Assembly: GCF_009389715.1 (NCBI RefSeq)
Contig: NW_024067695.1
Span: 1,116,001-1,180,000 of the forward strand
From: Phoenix dactylifera
Taxonomy: Eukaryota; Streptophyta; Magnoliopsida; Arecales; Arecaceae
Direction of reading: 5' to 3'
DNA length: 64,000 nucleotides
Made by a program: the position numbers and the translations under genes. The notes beneath the pieces are model-generated. The model was not told the DNA's origin. It searched no databases and saw nothing but the letters and a program-made list of their open reading frames with translations. Shown piece by piece: positions 9,929 through 22,083 of the stretch; position 1 is the stretch's first letter; each line of letters begins with the position of its first letter.

Positions 9929-12252
9929 CTAACCGTCACGTACACTGTCCTCCTCATGGTCCATCAACCTCCAATGCCCATCAGCACCCTTCACCATGCC
10001 CTTGTTCTTCTCCACCCACCACGAAGCTGGGACCAGGTACTCATCCTTCAATGCATCCAAGCCCTTGTTCACCAAAGCCACGTCGCGGTCAACCTCCAAC
10101 TTGAACCTGCCCTTGCCCCCATTCGTTCCGGCGACCCCATGGAGATACGCCTCCAAGTTGTGCCATGAGGACAAGTTTCCGGGGCTCTTCAAGTACTGGG
10201 ACTTTCGAGTGTCTATCGTGAGCTCGACGCCTATATCATCGTAGCCCAAGAGGGGATAGTTCGGGACTAGGTCGGGGACGTTGCGAATTCGGAGCAGTCT
10301 CAGCTCTGGGATATTGGAGAAGGCCTCCCGGAAGTCGGAGTCTCCAACTCGAGGGCTGGCGAAGACAAAGGCAGCGACCGGGGAGCTCTTATTTGGACGA
10401 GCGTTGGATTTGTTAAGGCCATTGGAAGCGATATCTGCAGCATTGAGAGTGGCGAGTGCAGCGCCCAGACTGTGGCCAGTTACGGTGATGCTGGTCTCCT
10501 CCTTGTTGTACTCGTCCATCAGCCTTCCAATCTCCCTCAGAACCTGCAAAAAATATTTGGAGTTACGTAAATGAGGAGTGTGCCTCTTAGAACGAAAGGA
10601 TATCTAGCTTTCTTTTACTTTTTTGTGTGATGGGGGTAAACAAAAGATTCCTACGTTAAAACTCAGCAATGTTGATAGTGTTGTGAAAAACTGCCCTGCC
10701 TTTACTCTTCTGTTTTTTTTCAGAGAAGAATAAAGTTTACGTTTTCGGTAAACTCATAAAGTTTACTTTGGAGATAAGAATTTAGATCATCGTTGGTTCA
10801 TGACACAATTGGAGAGTCAATTAGATCTTGAGTCCATCTTTATTACCAAAAAGAAAAAAGAAAAAAGAAAGCCTATAGTCCACGGTCCGTGCCTCCATTG
10901 GAAGTATATAATTAGTTGTCGAACAAAACGGGACATATGTAAAGCATGTGTAGTGGGTGCCGACTGAGAAAACTATACATTAGCCTTTAAAGCATGGCGT
11001 GTAATATGACTGGATGCTAATACCAGGTAGAATTAACAAACAGGTAAGTTGGTGGTAGGATGATGATCATCCACTGGTTCCCACTTAGGGTTTCTAATAG
11101 TGTCAAAAGTGATATGTTACAGTCACTATTGATAATCCAATACTTCCATTAAAGCTTGAAACAGATTATTTCTGAATATGGCTGTTACAACAACATAAGT
11201 AATATAGCTAAATTTTCGGTGGATGTCGATCAGTTTAATTGATAAAGTTATTGAAAGTCGTTTCAAGCAATCCCAATTAATTTAATTCCTCGTTGTATTA
11301 TTTTAAAATTTATTATCTTAATAAATTGAATAAAAATTAATAACCCTCTCTTATTATATCAAATAAATAAAGGAATGAATATATAAGTGCTAAACTTATA
11401 TTAAAACACAAGTTGGATTTGAGCTCAACATTTAGAAGTAAGACTTTTCTTCACCTTATTTTTCGATATCAGGATTTACAGTAACATAAACTTTTGAAAA
11501 AAATTATGGATCTCTAGTATATGCGATTTCATGTGATTATTATAACCTCTACTTCTTAGCAAAATAAGTCATCCGTGTCATGCTGCAGCAGGCATTCGGA
11601 TCAAACTTAACTTGTGATCATTTAGAGATCTCGACCCATTTAGGCAGATTAAAAAATATACCTGGTTCCTCGCACTATCCTTATTATACGGCGACCTGGG
11701 ATCGTCGGAGGTGTAGATGGACAACCAGCCTCTGTGCACCTGCGGATCACCTGAATACCCCTTGCCCAGTATCCCAGAAGCCGAAACCAACGTGAAGTCA
11801 AGATCGTTGATCCACTCCAGCGCCTGCACCGTCCCCCTCCAAGCCACCACCACGTCCCTCCGGCCCAGCACCTTCTTCCCCTCGTCGGTGGCCACCGCGA
11901 CGTATCCCATCCAGTTCGACTCCTTGCTCCACGCCTCCCTCGACAATGACCTTATCAAGAACGCATCGGGGACGTCGATGCTCGAAGTCGCATAGAAAAA
12001 CTTCGTCACCCGATACAAAGAATGCTGGCCGGTCGATATCGCCACCTTGTCGAAGAAGTCCCTCCGGGCATACCGACAGTCGCCGGCATACCGGGATTTC
12101 TTCTCGGTGATGAATGCGTCGTAGGTCGCCTCTGCCATCTCGCCGTAGAGGAGGATGTTCCGGCGGAGGTCGATGTCTAGGGGATCCAAGAGGTCCTTCC
12201 AGTTATCCTTGCCATTGAGCTCCCTCCACCTCTTGGCTATGTTTCTCAACAT
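9929..12252 (-). CDS. Phospholipase A1, class II (DAD1-like lipase), 401 aa, two exons
   Basis: Exon 1 is 11662-12252 and exon 2 is 9929-10543; the 1.1-kb intron has GT/AG ends (CAG/GTATAT, TTGCAG/GTT) and lies between codons. The product is an alpha/beta-hydrolase of the class 3 lipase group. The nucleophile is in GHSLG (Ser222), with Asp288 in NVPDLVPN and His325 in [12 protein letters not shown]; spacing matches the S-D-H triad of Arabidopsis DSEL. The N-terminus begins near the lipase region with no plastid transit peptide, as in class II (cytosolic) plant enzymes that release fatty acids from the sn-1 position of glycerolipids. The conserved stretch [16 protein letters not shown], then [11 protein letters not shown], lies near residues 18-48. 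The start codon context is CACCATGTT. Nothing is broken; it should encode an active enzyme. Exact paralogue group (gamma or delta) is not resolved. Confidence 0.93.
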
Positions 12253-12330
12253 GGTGAATATGTTTATTAGCCTATGGACAGGAACTATTTGTTGTTTTGT
12301 TATAGGCCATCTAAGTTCGGCTACACATGT

Positions 12331-12338
12331 TTATATAA
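12331..12338 (-). promoter_or_regulatory. TATA box of the phospholipase A1 gene
   Basis: The minus strand reads CATTATATAAACATG, about 80 bp upstream of the start codon. A transcription start near 12300 would give a leader of roughly 50 nt. Confidence 0.6.
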
Positions 12339-12359
12339 TGGTGCTTGGAATTGGCATTA

Positions 12360-15096
12360 GTTGGCTGTTTTGTTTATTATATGATAATTATTATAATTTT
12401 GTTGGAGGATTTGCTGACTTGGTTGGCCTTGTAAGTTGGTGTGTGGGCCACCTGACCATGAAATAGACTTTCGAACAGTGAGATGCTTTGGGGATGCTTC
12501 TACGATTCAAGAAGTATATCTGAAAGGATAGGCTCATCTTTTTGATATGAAGAACCGGAAGACTCGGATCGACTCACCATTTTTTAAGGATTAAAACGAT
12601 TGATTTCTGAGAGAGCAAAATTTCTTCTAAGGCCAGGTGATGAAAATAGGAAAGGGCATTGCGTGCAAGCTATACATTGGCAGCGCGCCCCAAGGGACTG
12701 ATTCAGGATTAATTTGCTTACCGACATGTATTTCTTTGATAGGAAAATGGAGGAGTAAGTTTCTCTCCTTTATTAATTTATTAATAAAACGTTAGGTACT
12801 AGCTGAAGGTTTTGGTACCCAAAGGTGTGGGAGTTTTTATTTGCTTGACGCTAAACCAAAATTTACTATGATTCATTAATTGTATGCGCTATGGAGTGAT
12901 GCAGCATTTGATGGTTGCCATCAAGAAATATAAGGCTATCAAATATGACGTGTCGTATGTAACACATAAGGCATTCTTGTTTGATCATCTTCCATCTCCA
13001 ATTTGATCGTGGCTATTAAGTGCTACGCAGCATTCTACGGTAAAAATCATGCATTAAGATCCATGCTTATTTGATCCTTGCATTGTAACCTTGATCGGTT
13101 ACAAAAGTTATGGAATTCCCCAATACAGTTTGGTGGATTTATTGAAAATTGTCCAGCTCACACCAAAAAATGTGTCATATATAGAACTCATGCAGGCGTA
13201 TGCTTAGTCGCACATTGGTTATTCGCTGGATAAATTATGGATACTTATATAGAATCAAGGAACCGATAAGATCGTGAGTTTTATATATAACTTGAAGGAA
13301 GCGCATGATGATAATGATGATTATGATGTTTTGATGAAATTGATCACAAGAAAGTGCCAAGAGCCTTTTTTTTTTTTTTTTTTTTAACTATAAGGGTGAG
13401 CTTGCTTGATAAAATATCCAAGAATTCTGTATGGAAAAGAAGCACATGAATGTCCTCAGTCAAGATGGCAGGCCAAATTTTAATTTGGAACGAGTCGCAC
13501 GTGATTAGGTCAAATATTTATTTTTAGACGCATAAGTTATGTAAGGCGTGAAATACTCCAACATTCAATCTTTTTTCTTTAAACACTACACTTCATTTCC
13601 AGACCACCTATAGACGGGCATTGCTTCTAATAATGAGGGTTGAAATTTGTCGAAGTTTCTGCGAGAAGTTGCGTACGTGTGTATGTTGCTTCTTTTTTCT
13701 TTGTTTGCAGATCGAGAATCTTATATCTAATTTTCTCAACTAGGCTTCTTCCGTAGGAAATTAAAGGGTCAAGCATTCTGATGTAGACCTTGACGGATTG
13801 GGTTATCTGCATTTCTGCTTCCACTTGGGTTTTGGTAATCCGATTAGTTTACAGCACGAGCCACATCCACACTGGTGATGCATGGACAAGGCATAGTTTA
13901 CCATCAGTGCGACTGCAAGACGCGCCCAATGTGCAAACTACTACAAAAATTTCAAGAGCATTGGATCCGTGATCCGACCTTCAGGCTGGCCCATATCACC
14001 CCTATCTTACGGCCATATAGTCAGAGCTACTGAATGAACGAGCACAATGGTCTAGCATATTAAAAACTTCTTATAAACGAGGATAAAAGTGAGGTTGGCT
14101 AGAAATAACATTTCACGAGTCCCTTTTTTTTTCATTTTCTTTTCTTTCCAGTACCATGTTATAACAAGAGAAGAAGATAAAATCTCTGTATATTATATTC
14201 CCGTTACAACAATATATACATCAATATATAGCCTAATGACTAATAAAGAATGAAAGCCTACGATGACTAATAAGACGATATCAATCATTTTTGGACTAGC
14301 GCGGTAACATTACTTTTTTTTTTCTTTTTTGTTTATAATAAATCGGTCAAAAAGCTTACGAAGAAGAAAAAAAAGTGAATTTTGCGTACAAAGTTCACTT
14401 AATTACTGATTTTGTAAAAAAGAAGTTGGATTTGATTTTTAGGTAGCATTTTTGTAGAAAAGAATTGGGCAACACAGATTTAGAATTTCTTGAATGGTTT
14501 AGTCAGTTTCATGTAAATACAAAATGGCTGGTACGAAAAATTAAATTACCCTATACATATCTATTAAATGTAGAACAAATATATTTTAAATATACAATAT
14601 ATATTTGTTTGGACTGCCATTCTCCTCTTGCTTAAACCTAGGGACAAAATCATTGGGGGACCTTTCAATATGTCTCTTGACGGTCAAAAAAGAAAATCTC
14701 TACATTTTTCTTACAAAATCAAGCATTAAGTTTTTTTTTTTGCAAAAACTATAAAAGAAAATTACTTGTATAATACAAAATACAGCAGCCTCATTAACCA
14801 TCAAATCTCTAGTGAAGTTGCCTTCACTCTAGACATGGAAAATGATGGTTCCCATTAAAATAAATCCCACGGGTTGCATCTGATGGGGTTCCAAGTTCCA
14901 GGACGTGGAACCATACGTTGGCCAGCAATTTCCCTACCTCAACACTTGCATCCAACTTCGTCGAAACGTTGTTATACCACTCCGCCACCCATTAAAGTAC
15001 ATCTAACAAAGGAAAGGCTCTGTGCACAGCTGGTGCACGTTCAAGGCTAATATTTCTAGTTTCTAATGTCAATATGCATGAACATTCCCAATAGCC
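12360..15096. other. Intergenic, no gene seen
   Basis: About 2.7 kb of AT-rich DNA with T runs (13368-13385, 14315-14335) and A/T-rich blocks. Short frames are scattered and show no family resemblance. Confidence 0.4.
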
Positions 15097-15099
15097 TTA

Positions 15100-15373
15100 G
15101 GGCATTTTTGGTTGGGAAAGTTGGACACTTGAACAAGGAATGGAAACGAGTGACTTCCAATTCAGCTATTTATTGAGAGAAGTTTATTCCTAAACCAATT
15201 CCAAGTATGAATAGAAATGTTCAATCTCTCAAAATTCAATCTAGACTCTTCCTTAGTATTTAAATATCATTCTAATTTTGATTCCAATTCCAGTCACGAA
15301 CCAAACACGTCGAAGAATATTGTATTTTCAATCCAATTTTGATTCTGATTCCGATCGTACACTAAACACACCC
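15100..15373. mobile_element. Tourist-like MITE (PIF/Harbinger), 274 bp
   Basis: The ends are GGGCATTTTTGGTTGGGA at 15100 and, read inward from 15373, GGGTGTGTTTAGTGTACG. They match the GGG-N2-TGTTTGGTT terminal inverted repeat type of plant Tourist elements. Both sides carry TTA (15097-15099 and 15374-15376), the 3-bp target duplication of PIF/Harbinger transposases. The interior repeats AATTCCAATT/ATTCCGAT-like words and has no coding capacity. Confidence 0.75.
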
Positions 15374-15376
15374 TTA

Positions 15377-16166
15377 ATTTCTATTTTATACTAATAAGAA
15401 TCGCACGGAGAAGGGCCTTACCCAGCCTAGTGTTTGCCTTAGCCTGAGCCAAACTCGAACCTAACTGGTCAGGTTGGGGCTCTCAACCTATATACTCTGT
15501 TTCTGGCAAACCCTGCCCTTAGCTAACATATCCAACCTAAGTAGACAAGGTACAAGATGGCAATTGGAAATCAGGCCAACTCAAGACCGAAGGGGGTAAT
15601 GAACTATAAACTATAGAGATAGGGAAGGAAGTTTCTCCGACACGACTCCGATCGGAGAAACTCTTCATCCTAGAGCACATATTTAAAATTTAAGCAGGTC
15701 TAGATCATGCATGCTGAAACCATACTTGAATTAATCATGCCGGGCTCTGACGGATGGTTGAGAAGTGTTTGAATAGTTGGTAGAATTGAAAAGTTGATGG
15801 GCCCAACATCTAATACCTGAATAATGCTGTGGCCTATATTTAGCCTGTTCGAAGGAACGTGGTCCGTCTGGACAAAACCGAACGCACTCTGAACTATGTC
15901 GGGTTTCCAGTAAGCAAGAAGTTGAGATTTTTGAGCTATGTCAACTCCGAAACAAATGAAAGCAGGCTAGCTCCTCTATTTCACATCCTTGAATCTCGTA
16001 ACCTTGTTCCTGGTTGGGTAGTTGGCTGGCTGGAGCGGAACCATTGCTTGCCTTCCTTTTGTCACTGATATAAGCATATATCAGGAAGCCAATATCTTCT
16101 TCTCCCTATTCAGAACCGCCTATGGGCTACCAAAACTCTGATTTTATAAAAATCCTACAATCTAGA
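15377..16166. other. Intergenic, no gene seen
   Basis: No recognisable coding or repeat structure. A short frame at 15859-16068 has no family features. Confidence 0.35.
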
Positions 16167-16371
16167 TGTTGAAAACAGAAGAATAAAGAAAAAGAATTGT
16201 ATTTTTGTCTATCTGTTACAATGTACAAGAGCAGCCTTTATATAGACTAGGAGATTGACGAAGTTTGGTAACGCCGACTAAGTTTGGCACAATCAATCAC
16301 AAATTAATCAAGGTGAAGATTAGTAAGGCCGACTAAGTTTGGCACAATCAATCAATCAATGGAGTCTAACA
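16167..16371 (-). mobile_element. Copia LTR, 205 bp (3' LTR)
   Basis: Read on the minus strand, it begins TGTTAGACTCC and ends TTTTCAACA and includes CTATATAAAGGCTGC as a TATA box (near 16235). Directly before it on the minus strand is a polypurine tract, AATTTGAGGGGGGA (16372-16385). A second, partial copy of this LTR lies at 20594-20735 in the same orientation. Confidence 0.8.
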
Positions 16372-18165
16372 TCCCCCCTCAAATTCAAGGTGGTAAAGTA
16401 GGCACCAACTTGATTTTTTTTTTTTAATTTTATTTTTGCTGAAATGGAGGTATCATACATAACGTGTACAGATACACTAAAGAAAATCAAGAAGTAATAT
16501 ATCATGGAGAGCACTAGGCAACTTCGTCTCGTCCACCCATAGATGGCCCCCAAAGTGGTTGGTAACAAAGGAAACCACCTAATCCGCAGCCCCATTGGCG
16601 TCTCTGAACATATGCCTCGCCTGGATCACCAACCCATCACAAACTATAGCCCGGATGTCTCTCAGTAGTGGGTGGTAATCGCCAATCCCACCCGATGCTT
16701 GTAGGATCCACCCAATGACCGTCGCAGTGTCGCCCTCCAAGAGGACCTCTCGCCCCAGTAAAGCACGTTGAACATAGCTCAATCCCGACCAAGCCACTCT
16801 CAACTTCGCCGCTGGCACCGATGTGTCGAACAAGTGGCAGCCCCCAGCCACGATCACCTAGAATTCGAGCCCCTAACAACGAAAACCGCACCTCCACACT
16901 TGCCGCTTTACAAGACACATCCATCGAAATTGACTTGAGAAACTAGGGGGTGGGGGCTTTTAGGTGAAAAACACCATACGGGGCGCTCCACGAGTAGATG
17001 TAGAGCTCCAGATGTCCCGAGCTGTCAAAGGTTTATCCGAGCAGATCGTCTGAGAGGCCTTTACTGCTAGCATCCGCACCCTCTCCACCGCCACCTCGGG
17101 TGTGGGGCTCCTCTCACCAAAGGTCCATGCATTCCTCGCTAGCCAGATCTGATAGGCAGTATACGTTGCCCGCATCGCCTCCGGTCTGGACTGCGAGGCC
17201 GCGGCTAAGCGTCGAAGAATTTGAAGAAAGGCCGCCGCATGGTGCCATAAGTCCGTGGAGAAACTTGCCATCATCCAGATCCTCCTGGCCCGGTGGCACT
17301 GGAAGATAGCATGGTCCAGCAACTCATCAGTCTGACACTCCGGGCACTGAGGGTGGATACCCATCCCCCTCTCGCACAACAGAAATTTCGTCAGTAGTCT
17401 GCCTCAGGCGACCTTTCAGAAGAATAAGGCCACTCTGGGGTGCAGCCCAAATCACCAGATCCAACCGAAATCCACCCCGACTGTCCTCACCTTGGTCAGC
17501 ATAGAAAACGTCCGTCACCCTGACTCTAGCCCTGCAGGACGAGCTCCACACACCGACATTGGGACAGGGGTGCCTCGGAATTGGGAGCGACCGAATCCGC
17601 TCCGCAAGTGGCTTCCCAAACAATTGATCAATCTGGTGGGTATCCCAGCCCGCACCGCCTGGAAGGAGAAGGTCACACACCCGGAGTCCCTCCACGACCT
17701 CAACACCGACTAAAGTCGGCCACCGCATCAACGGGAGCTCCTCCACCCAAGCATCCCCCACCACATCCACCCTCTGACCATCACTGATCAACCGCCTACA
17801 TCTCGATAAGACTAAAGGCATGCACCTGCAGATCTCATGCCAAACTGGAGACACCCTCTGACCCCCAGGTGGGGTCCCACTACTTCCAACAGGGCCATAC
17901 CAGGCAACCATCAACTGACTCCAAACAGACTGTGGCTCCAAGATAACTCTGGCAGCATGCCGAGTAATCAGCACCTCCCTCCTGATCAGCAGAGACTGGA
18001 TACCCAGCCCCTGCCCTAGTCGGTTGGCATACCGACTTACACCAACTTGAGTTTGGAAACAAGAGATCGAAAGATGCCAAGAGATGAGCTTTGATGAAGT
18101 CGTCTGCAAGCTGATCAGTCGTGAAAACTGGATTACAAATATACCGAAAAACAACTATGCTAGAT
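16372..18165 (-). mobile_element. 3' end of a minus-strand Copia element, split by a LINE
   Basis: On the minus strand, about 18165-18051 encodes the tail of the Copia RNase H domain (TTDQLADDFIKA, related to the family hallmark TxxQLADIFTKAL). The element then continues, after the inserted LINE (16414-18039), with the untranslated tail and polypurine tract that lead into the LTR at 16167-16371. It is a decayed fossil; most of gag-pol is not present near it. Confidence 0.75.
16414..18039 (-). mobile_element. L1-type LINE, 5'-truncated, with perfect 11-bp TSD
   Basis: CACCAACTTGA occurs at 16403-16413 and at 18040-18050, exactly bracketing the insert. The minus strand ends in a T/A-rich tail with A12 (plus-strand T12 at 16414-16425). 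The coding content, in broken frames, is the C-terminus of ORF2. The first part is LITRHAARVILEPQSVW with DAWVEELPLMRW, homologous to 26998-29215 of the full-length LINE. Next comes a zf-RVT segment (17379-17270: CPECQTDELLDHAIFQC) and last an RNase H end (16924-16579: HMFRDANGAAD). About 1.63 kb of the roughly 6.4-kb family length is present. Stops and frameshifts make it non-functional. Confidence 0.93.
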
Positions 18166-18193
18166 TAAGAGTAGGAATAGAAGCTGTGAGAAT

Positions 18194-18492
18194 TTGGAAC
18201 GAGACCACGCCTACCAAGCAGATCTTCGCCAAGCTTTTGACGGTACGGTTTGACGCGCTGCAGCTGGACTTTGGAGCGAGACCGTGCCTGCTAAGTTTAC
18301 CTGCCAAGCTTCTGACGGTACGGTTTGACGCGCTGCTTCTAGGGTTTGGAGCGAGACCATGCCTGTCAAGTTTACTAGCCAAGCTTCTGACGGTACTTTG
18401 ACGTGCTGTTGCTAGGGTTTAGAGTGAGACTGCACTTGCTAAGTTTACCCGCAAAACTTCTGAAGGTACGATTTGGTGCGCATCGCCGCCGC
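18194..18492. repeat. Four tandem units of 73-77 bp
   Basis: Units begin at 18194, 18271, 18346 and 18419 with TTGGARCGAGACC-like starts. They share AAGCTTCTGACGGTACG and GACGCGCTG; the last unit is the most diverged. The array lies on the upstream (minus-sense) side of the Copia RNase H tail. Function is unknown. Confidence 0.8.
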
Positions 18493-19038
18493 CTCCATAG
18501 AGGAACAGGAGCACCAGAAGCATGATGCTCAGGGAGCTTGACTCCCTCATCTTTGGTAGGAACAGGATCTGCTAGCTGATGACGCCGGAATCTATCTTCA
18601 AGATTTGCATCTATCTTCCTTTATTCTTAACAACTGGATCAAGATTAGATAGTCATTATAACCACCCCAACCCCAAACCCACATCAAGAAATCCTAAATC
18701 TGAATCAAAGAAACCCCAAAATAGCCCCAAAAAGGGAAAGGGAAAAGGAAAAAAAAGAGAGATCGAGAACATGGGGATCTGTCATAGGAGGCGTCGAAGA
18801 GGAGTAGATGTCGACTGGAAAGGCGCCACCACTTGTTTTCCTCGAGGAAAAGGAAGGAGCATGAAGAGGAGTGGAGGAGACGGATTCCGGCTAGGTCAAG
18901 GGTTGGTAAGGAAGCGGACATATGGTTTTAATATAAAGAGGACGGAAGAGTTCGTGAAGGAGAGAGGGGAAGAGTTCTATATAGTTTTAATATAGAGAAT
19001 ATAATTTAATGGAAGAGAGAGAGTGAACGGGTCAAAAT
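18493..19038. other. Unclassified stretch between tandem repeat and LTR
   Basis: GA-rich sequence, with a frame at 18579-18995 that is low-complexity (lysine/proline rich at first). No family recognised. It is probably the remnant of another repeat. Confidence 0.35.
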
Positions 19039-20593
19039 TGATTGGAGTTGCTTAAAAATAACAACATTCACTCGGATTCAAAATCGATTTTTGAATAACA
19101 AAAGAAAAACATTACTTCGGAGATATTGACATATTTTCTAGTCTACCGGAGAATATTTTTTAATTGAAATTAACTAGAAGACATGTACTTAGATTCAAAG
19201 AGCATTTATATATTTAACTAATCAAAGAAGAGCTTTGGCATAAATTAAAATAGATGAAACTAAGAGGATTGAAGCAAACATAAATTTCATAAAAGAAGAT
19301 TTAATGTATTGCATAAAAGAAATTAAAATTTCAGCATAAATAAAATTTTAAAAGTAAAACTCTCCACCAAAATAAAATTCTCTAAAGTTAAAACTTAAAA
19401 CATTGTTCTCAATTAAAACTCAAACTCAAAACACATTGCTCTCAATTATAATTCAGACTAAAAACAACACATTGCTCTTAATTAAAATAAAACTAAAAAC
19501 AATACATTGCTCTTAATTAAAATAAAACTAAACATGAAAAGAAAAAGAAAAAAAAAACAAAACAAAGCACTGTGCTCTATTTGAAAACAGAGCATGAACA
19601 CTCCTCCTCTCCCGACCCGCTCGTCTTCTCCTTCCTCTGTTCTTTGGAACCGACCACCAAGCCGAGAGCTCCCCCTTCCTCCTCTCGTCCTCCCCTTCTT
19701 ATAGATTGCCCGAGCCTTGAAACCGGCAATGGATCAAAACGGTTGCGGGATCGATGGGTGCTGATCACGGATGGCTGGTCTTGGGAGATCCGATTGCTGG
19801 GACATGGATCACGGCTTGGAGAGGGCGTCAATCCGTGGGATCACGGGCTGGAGGTTGAATGCCGCTGGGATTCCGGGATGAAAGGCCACGGGGACATGGT
19901 TGGGACGTGCTGAAGACACGGGGACGGTGCTGCAATCGGGCGCGATGCTGAAGGAAGGAGGCGCGGGCTGAGGCGGAGGAGGCTGGAGTGGAATGAGATC
20001 ACGGGATGAGCTATGGATCTTTGAAACAGGCGGCCGATCGTGGAGGATGCTGATCCGGAATGGAAGATGCCGTGGATCCGGGCACTGGATCTTGATCACG
20101 GGAAGAGCTGGGATTACGGCTTGAAATTAGAAGGGAGGAGACGCGCGTGGGATGAGCTGGGGTCTCCCGTGATCGCACGGAATGGGGCGCGCGTGGGATG
20201 AACTGGGTTTGCGGGATGCTGTGAGGATCTGGAAGCTTGGAGCTGGGGAGGATGGACGACCGTGATGGACTGCGGGAGGCTGGGAGGAATGGATTTATTT
20301 GGGATGTTGATGATTGGCTGGATGGCTGAGAAGGAAATGATCGCGGGGCCTTGATGCGGGACTGATTTGGAAGGTGATCTGATGGACGGCGCAGGATTTC
20401 ATGCTTGCATGGCAGCTGGGGAATTTGTTGAGCTCGGGCTGCCCGGCATTGGGCTCAAACCCAATGTTATTGGGTCTCTTGGATTCCTTACACTCAAACA
20501 CAAATACAACGTTAATTAATTAATTTTATCATTAAAGATTAACTATAATACTAATTAAGATGGTACGACGATTGCACTTTTGTGCTCTCATCA
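19039..20593 (-). mobile_element. Large LTR (probably Ty3/Gypsy type), partial copy
   Basis: Closely related to the solo LTR at 27096-29056. Both share ATTGGAGTTGC with an adjoining CATTCACTC(A/G)GATT, the run AATAACAAAAGAAAAACATT, and the same end GCACTTTTGTGCTCTCATCA (here 20574-20593). The low-coordinate end is missing. On the minus strand it would start TGATGAGAGCAC. The shared copy pins the boundary at 20593, next to a Copia LTR fragment. Confidence 0.75.
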
Positions 20594-20735
20594 ATGTACA
20601 GGAGCAGTCTTTATATAGACTAGGAGGCTGACGAAGTTTGATAAGGCCGACTAAGTTTAGCACAATCAATCACAAATTAATCAAGGTGAGGTTTGGTAAG
20701 CTGACTAAATATGGCACAATCAATAGATTCTAACA
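20594..20735 (-). mobile_element. Copia LTR fragment, same family as 16167-16371
   Basis: On the minus strand it reads TGTTAGAATC at 20735, then the AGTC(A/G)GC and CTATATAAAGACTGCTC blocks, ending where the large LTR begins. The rest of the LTR is absent. Confidence 0.8.
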
Positions 20736-21260
20736 CTAAACATATGACAATCTTTCATTAGCTACCCTTGAGCAGATGGTAACAGCTTCTTCAGTCTATC
20801 GAAATCCCTCATGTATCCAACTTCTTGGAAATATATAAAGTTTGGATTTAAGATGACTCTCAGATGGTAAAATTTACTTTGTTTTCAGCACAAATTTCAT
20901 AGCTTCATAGCTTTGCAAACATTTGTATGAATTGTATTTATAGGCAAGAACAGATGTAATAAAATAAGGATCAGGATGATCTAATTTTTTAAGAGGACTG
21001 ATTTCATCATATTCAGATCATATAACTTTTCGAGATATTCTAATGACCAAATTGAAGATGCCATAAGCGTGAATCATCATGAACAGTAGTTTTAAGACAA
21101 GGCAGAACACTAATATTGATTTTCAAAGATAAACTGTATGTTTTCCGGTCAGAGCAATTTACCGGTTCATATCATCTTTGAGATCGTAGATGCCATTTTC
21201 AATATGCAAAACATGCCCCTTTTCTTGTAATTGCCCCACATTTAAGAGATTACACTCCGG
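20736..21260 (-). mobile_element. Possible Copia internal fragment
   Basis: Minus-strand frames near 21240-21130 read EKGHVLHIENGIYDLKDD, which recalls the segment just before the pre-integrase domain of Copia polyproteins. The match is short and the surrounding frames are broken, so this is tentative. It adjoins the LTR fragment on the same strand, which supports the reading. Confidence 0.4.
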
Positions 21261-21640
21261 TTCTCTTTGAGCACGTCCTCCTCCCGTGCTTGAGTGAGAG
21301 TATCACGCTCTTTTTGATCGGTTCCAAACCTCCATGAACCACTTGTAAACTGACCTCGGCATTTGCGATCGTAGAATGCCGTTCTTGAATGCCAGGGCGT
21401 TCTTCATGGTGTGATGCGCTCGATCTATGGTTTCAGATTGGTCGCCCAACCAACCCATCTAAAGTGGCTAAAATCCTCAAGCTCGCAAGCTTGAGCCCTT
21501 CTTCTCACAAGGCTCTGATACATACTTGTGAGACCGTACGCGGAACTTCACCATCACAGCTTAGCTTCGCATCAGGAACTCAACATGGAGCCCAGGCCGT
21601 GTTAGATTTATGCTGGGCAATGATGGGTTAGTAAAAGAAA
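21261..21640. other. Unclassified intergenic stretch
   Basis: Moderately GC-balanced sequence with a short frame (21389-21631) of no known family. Confidence 0.3.
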
Positions 21641-21654
21641 AAAAAAATGATACC

Positions 21655-21806
21655 GGAGAATTTCTCTGGACCAGCAGTCCTCATTTGCTGTTCATCATTC
21701 TGGAGAATTCCTTTGAATTCAGCAGTCCTTTGTTCCTTTTGCTTTATGTAGCTTCTTGCTTTAAGAGCAGTGTGAGTAGCCGATGTACCAAAAGGAAAAA
21801 AAATAT
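21655..21806 (+). mobile_element. L1 LINE 3'-end fragment
   Basis: Shares TGCTGT, CATTCTGGAGA and the terminal GTGTGAGTAGCCGATGTACC plus A-rich tail with the LINE copy at 396-2264 (2124-2264). Only the last ~150 bp is present. Confidence 0.65.
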
Positions 21807-22083
21807 AAGCAAATATAAGTCGATAGCATGGCAAGAAAGAGAGAGGCTGAGGTATGTAGTGGAAGTTATCGAGTATTTATCGATGTGACCGAAGCACATC
21901 TTTGTATAGAAACATTATTATCATAAAACTTAAATTCTAACTCCCCTTAAAAAAATCTATCACAAGGTACATTTTATCCCAATCTAATATGTTGCTACCA
22001 TTCTCCAAATTGCTGACATAGAGCACCTCCATCAATCTGAAAGACAATAATGGATCCAAGAACTCGCTAAAGCTTGCTCGAAC
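21807..22083. other. Intergenic, ends with LINE target duplication
   Basis: AT-rich; the final 11 bases (CTTGCTCGAAC, 22073-22083) are the 5' copy of the target-site duplication of the LINE that follows. Confidence 0.6.

Noticed and set aside
19572-20099. GC-rich frames of about 85-113 codons on both strands
   Set aside because: They lie inside the large LTR and are not conserved as frames in its second copy.
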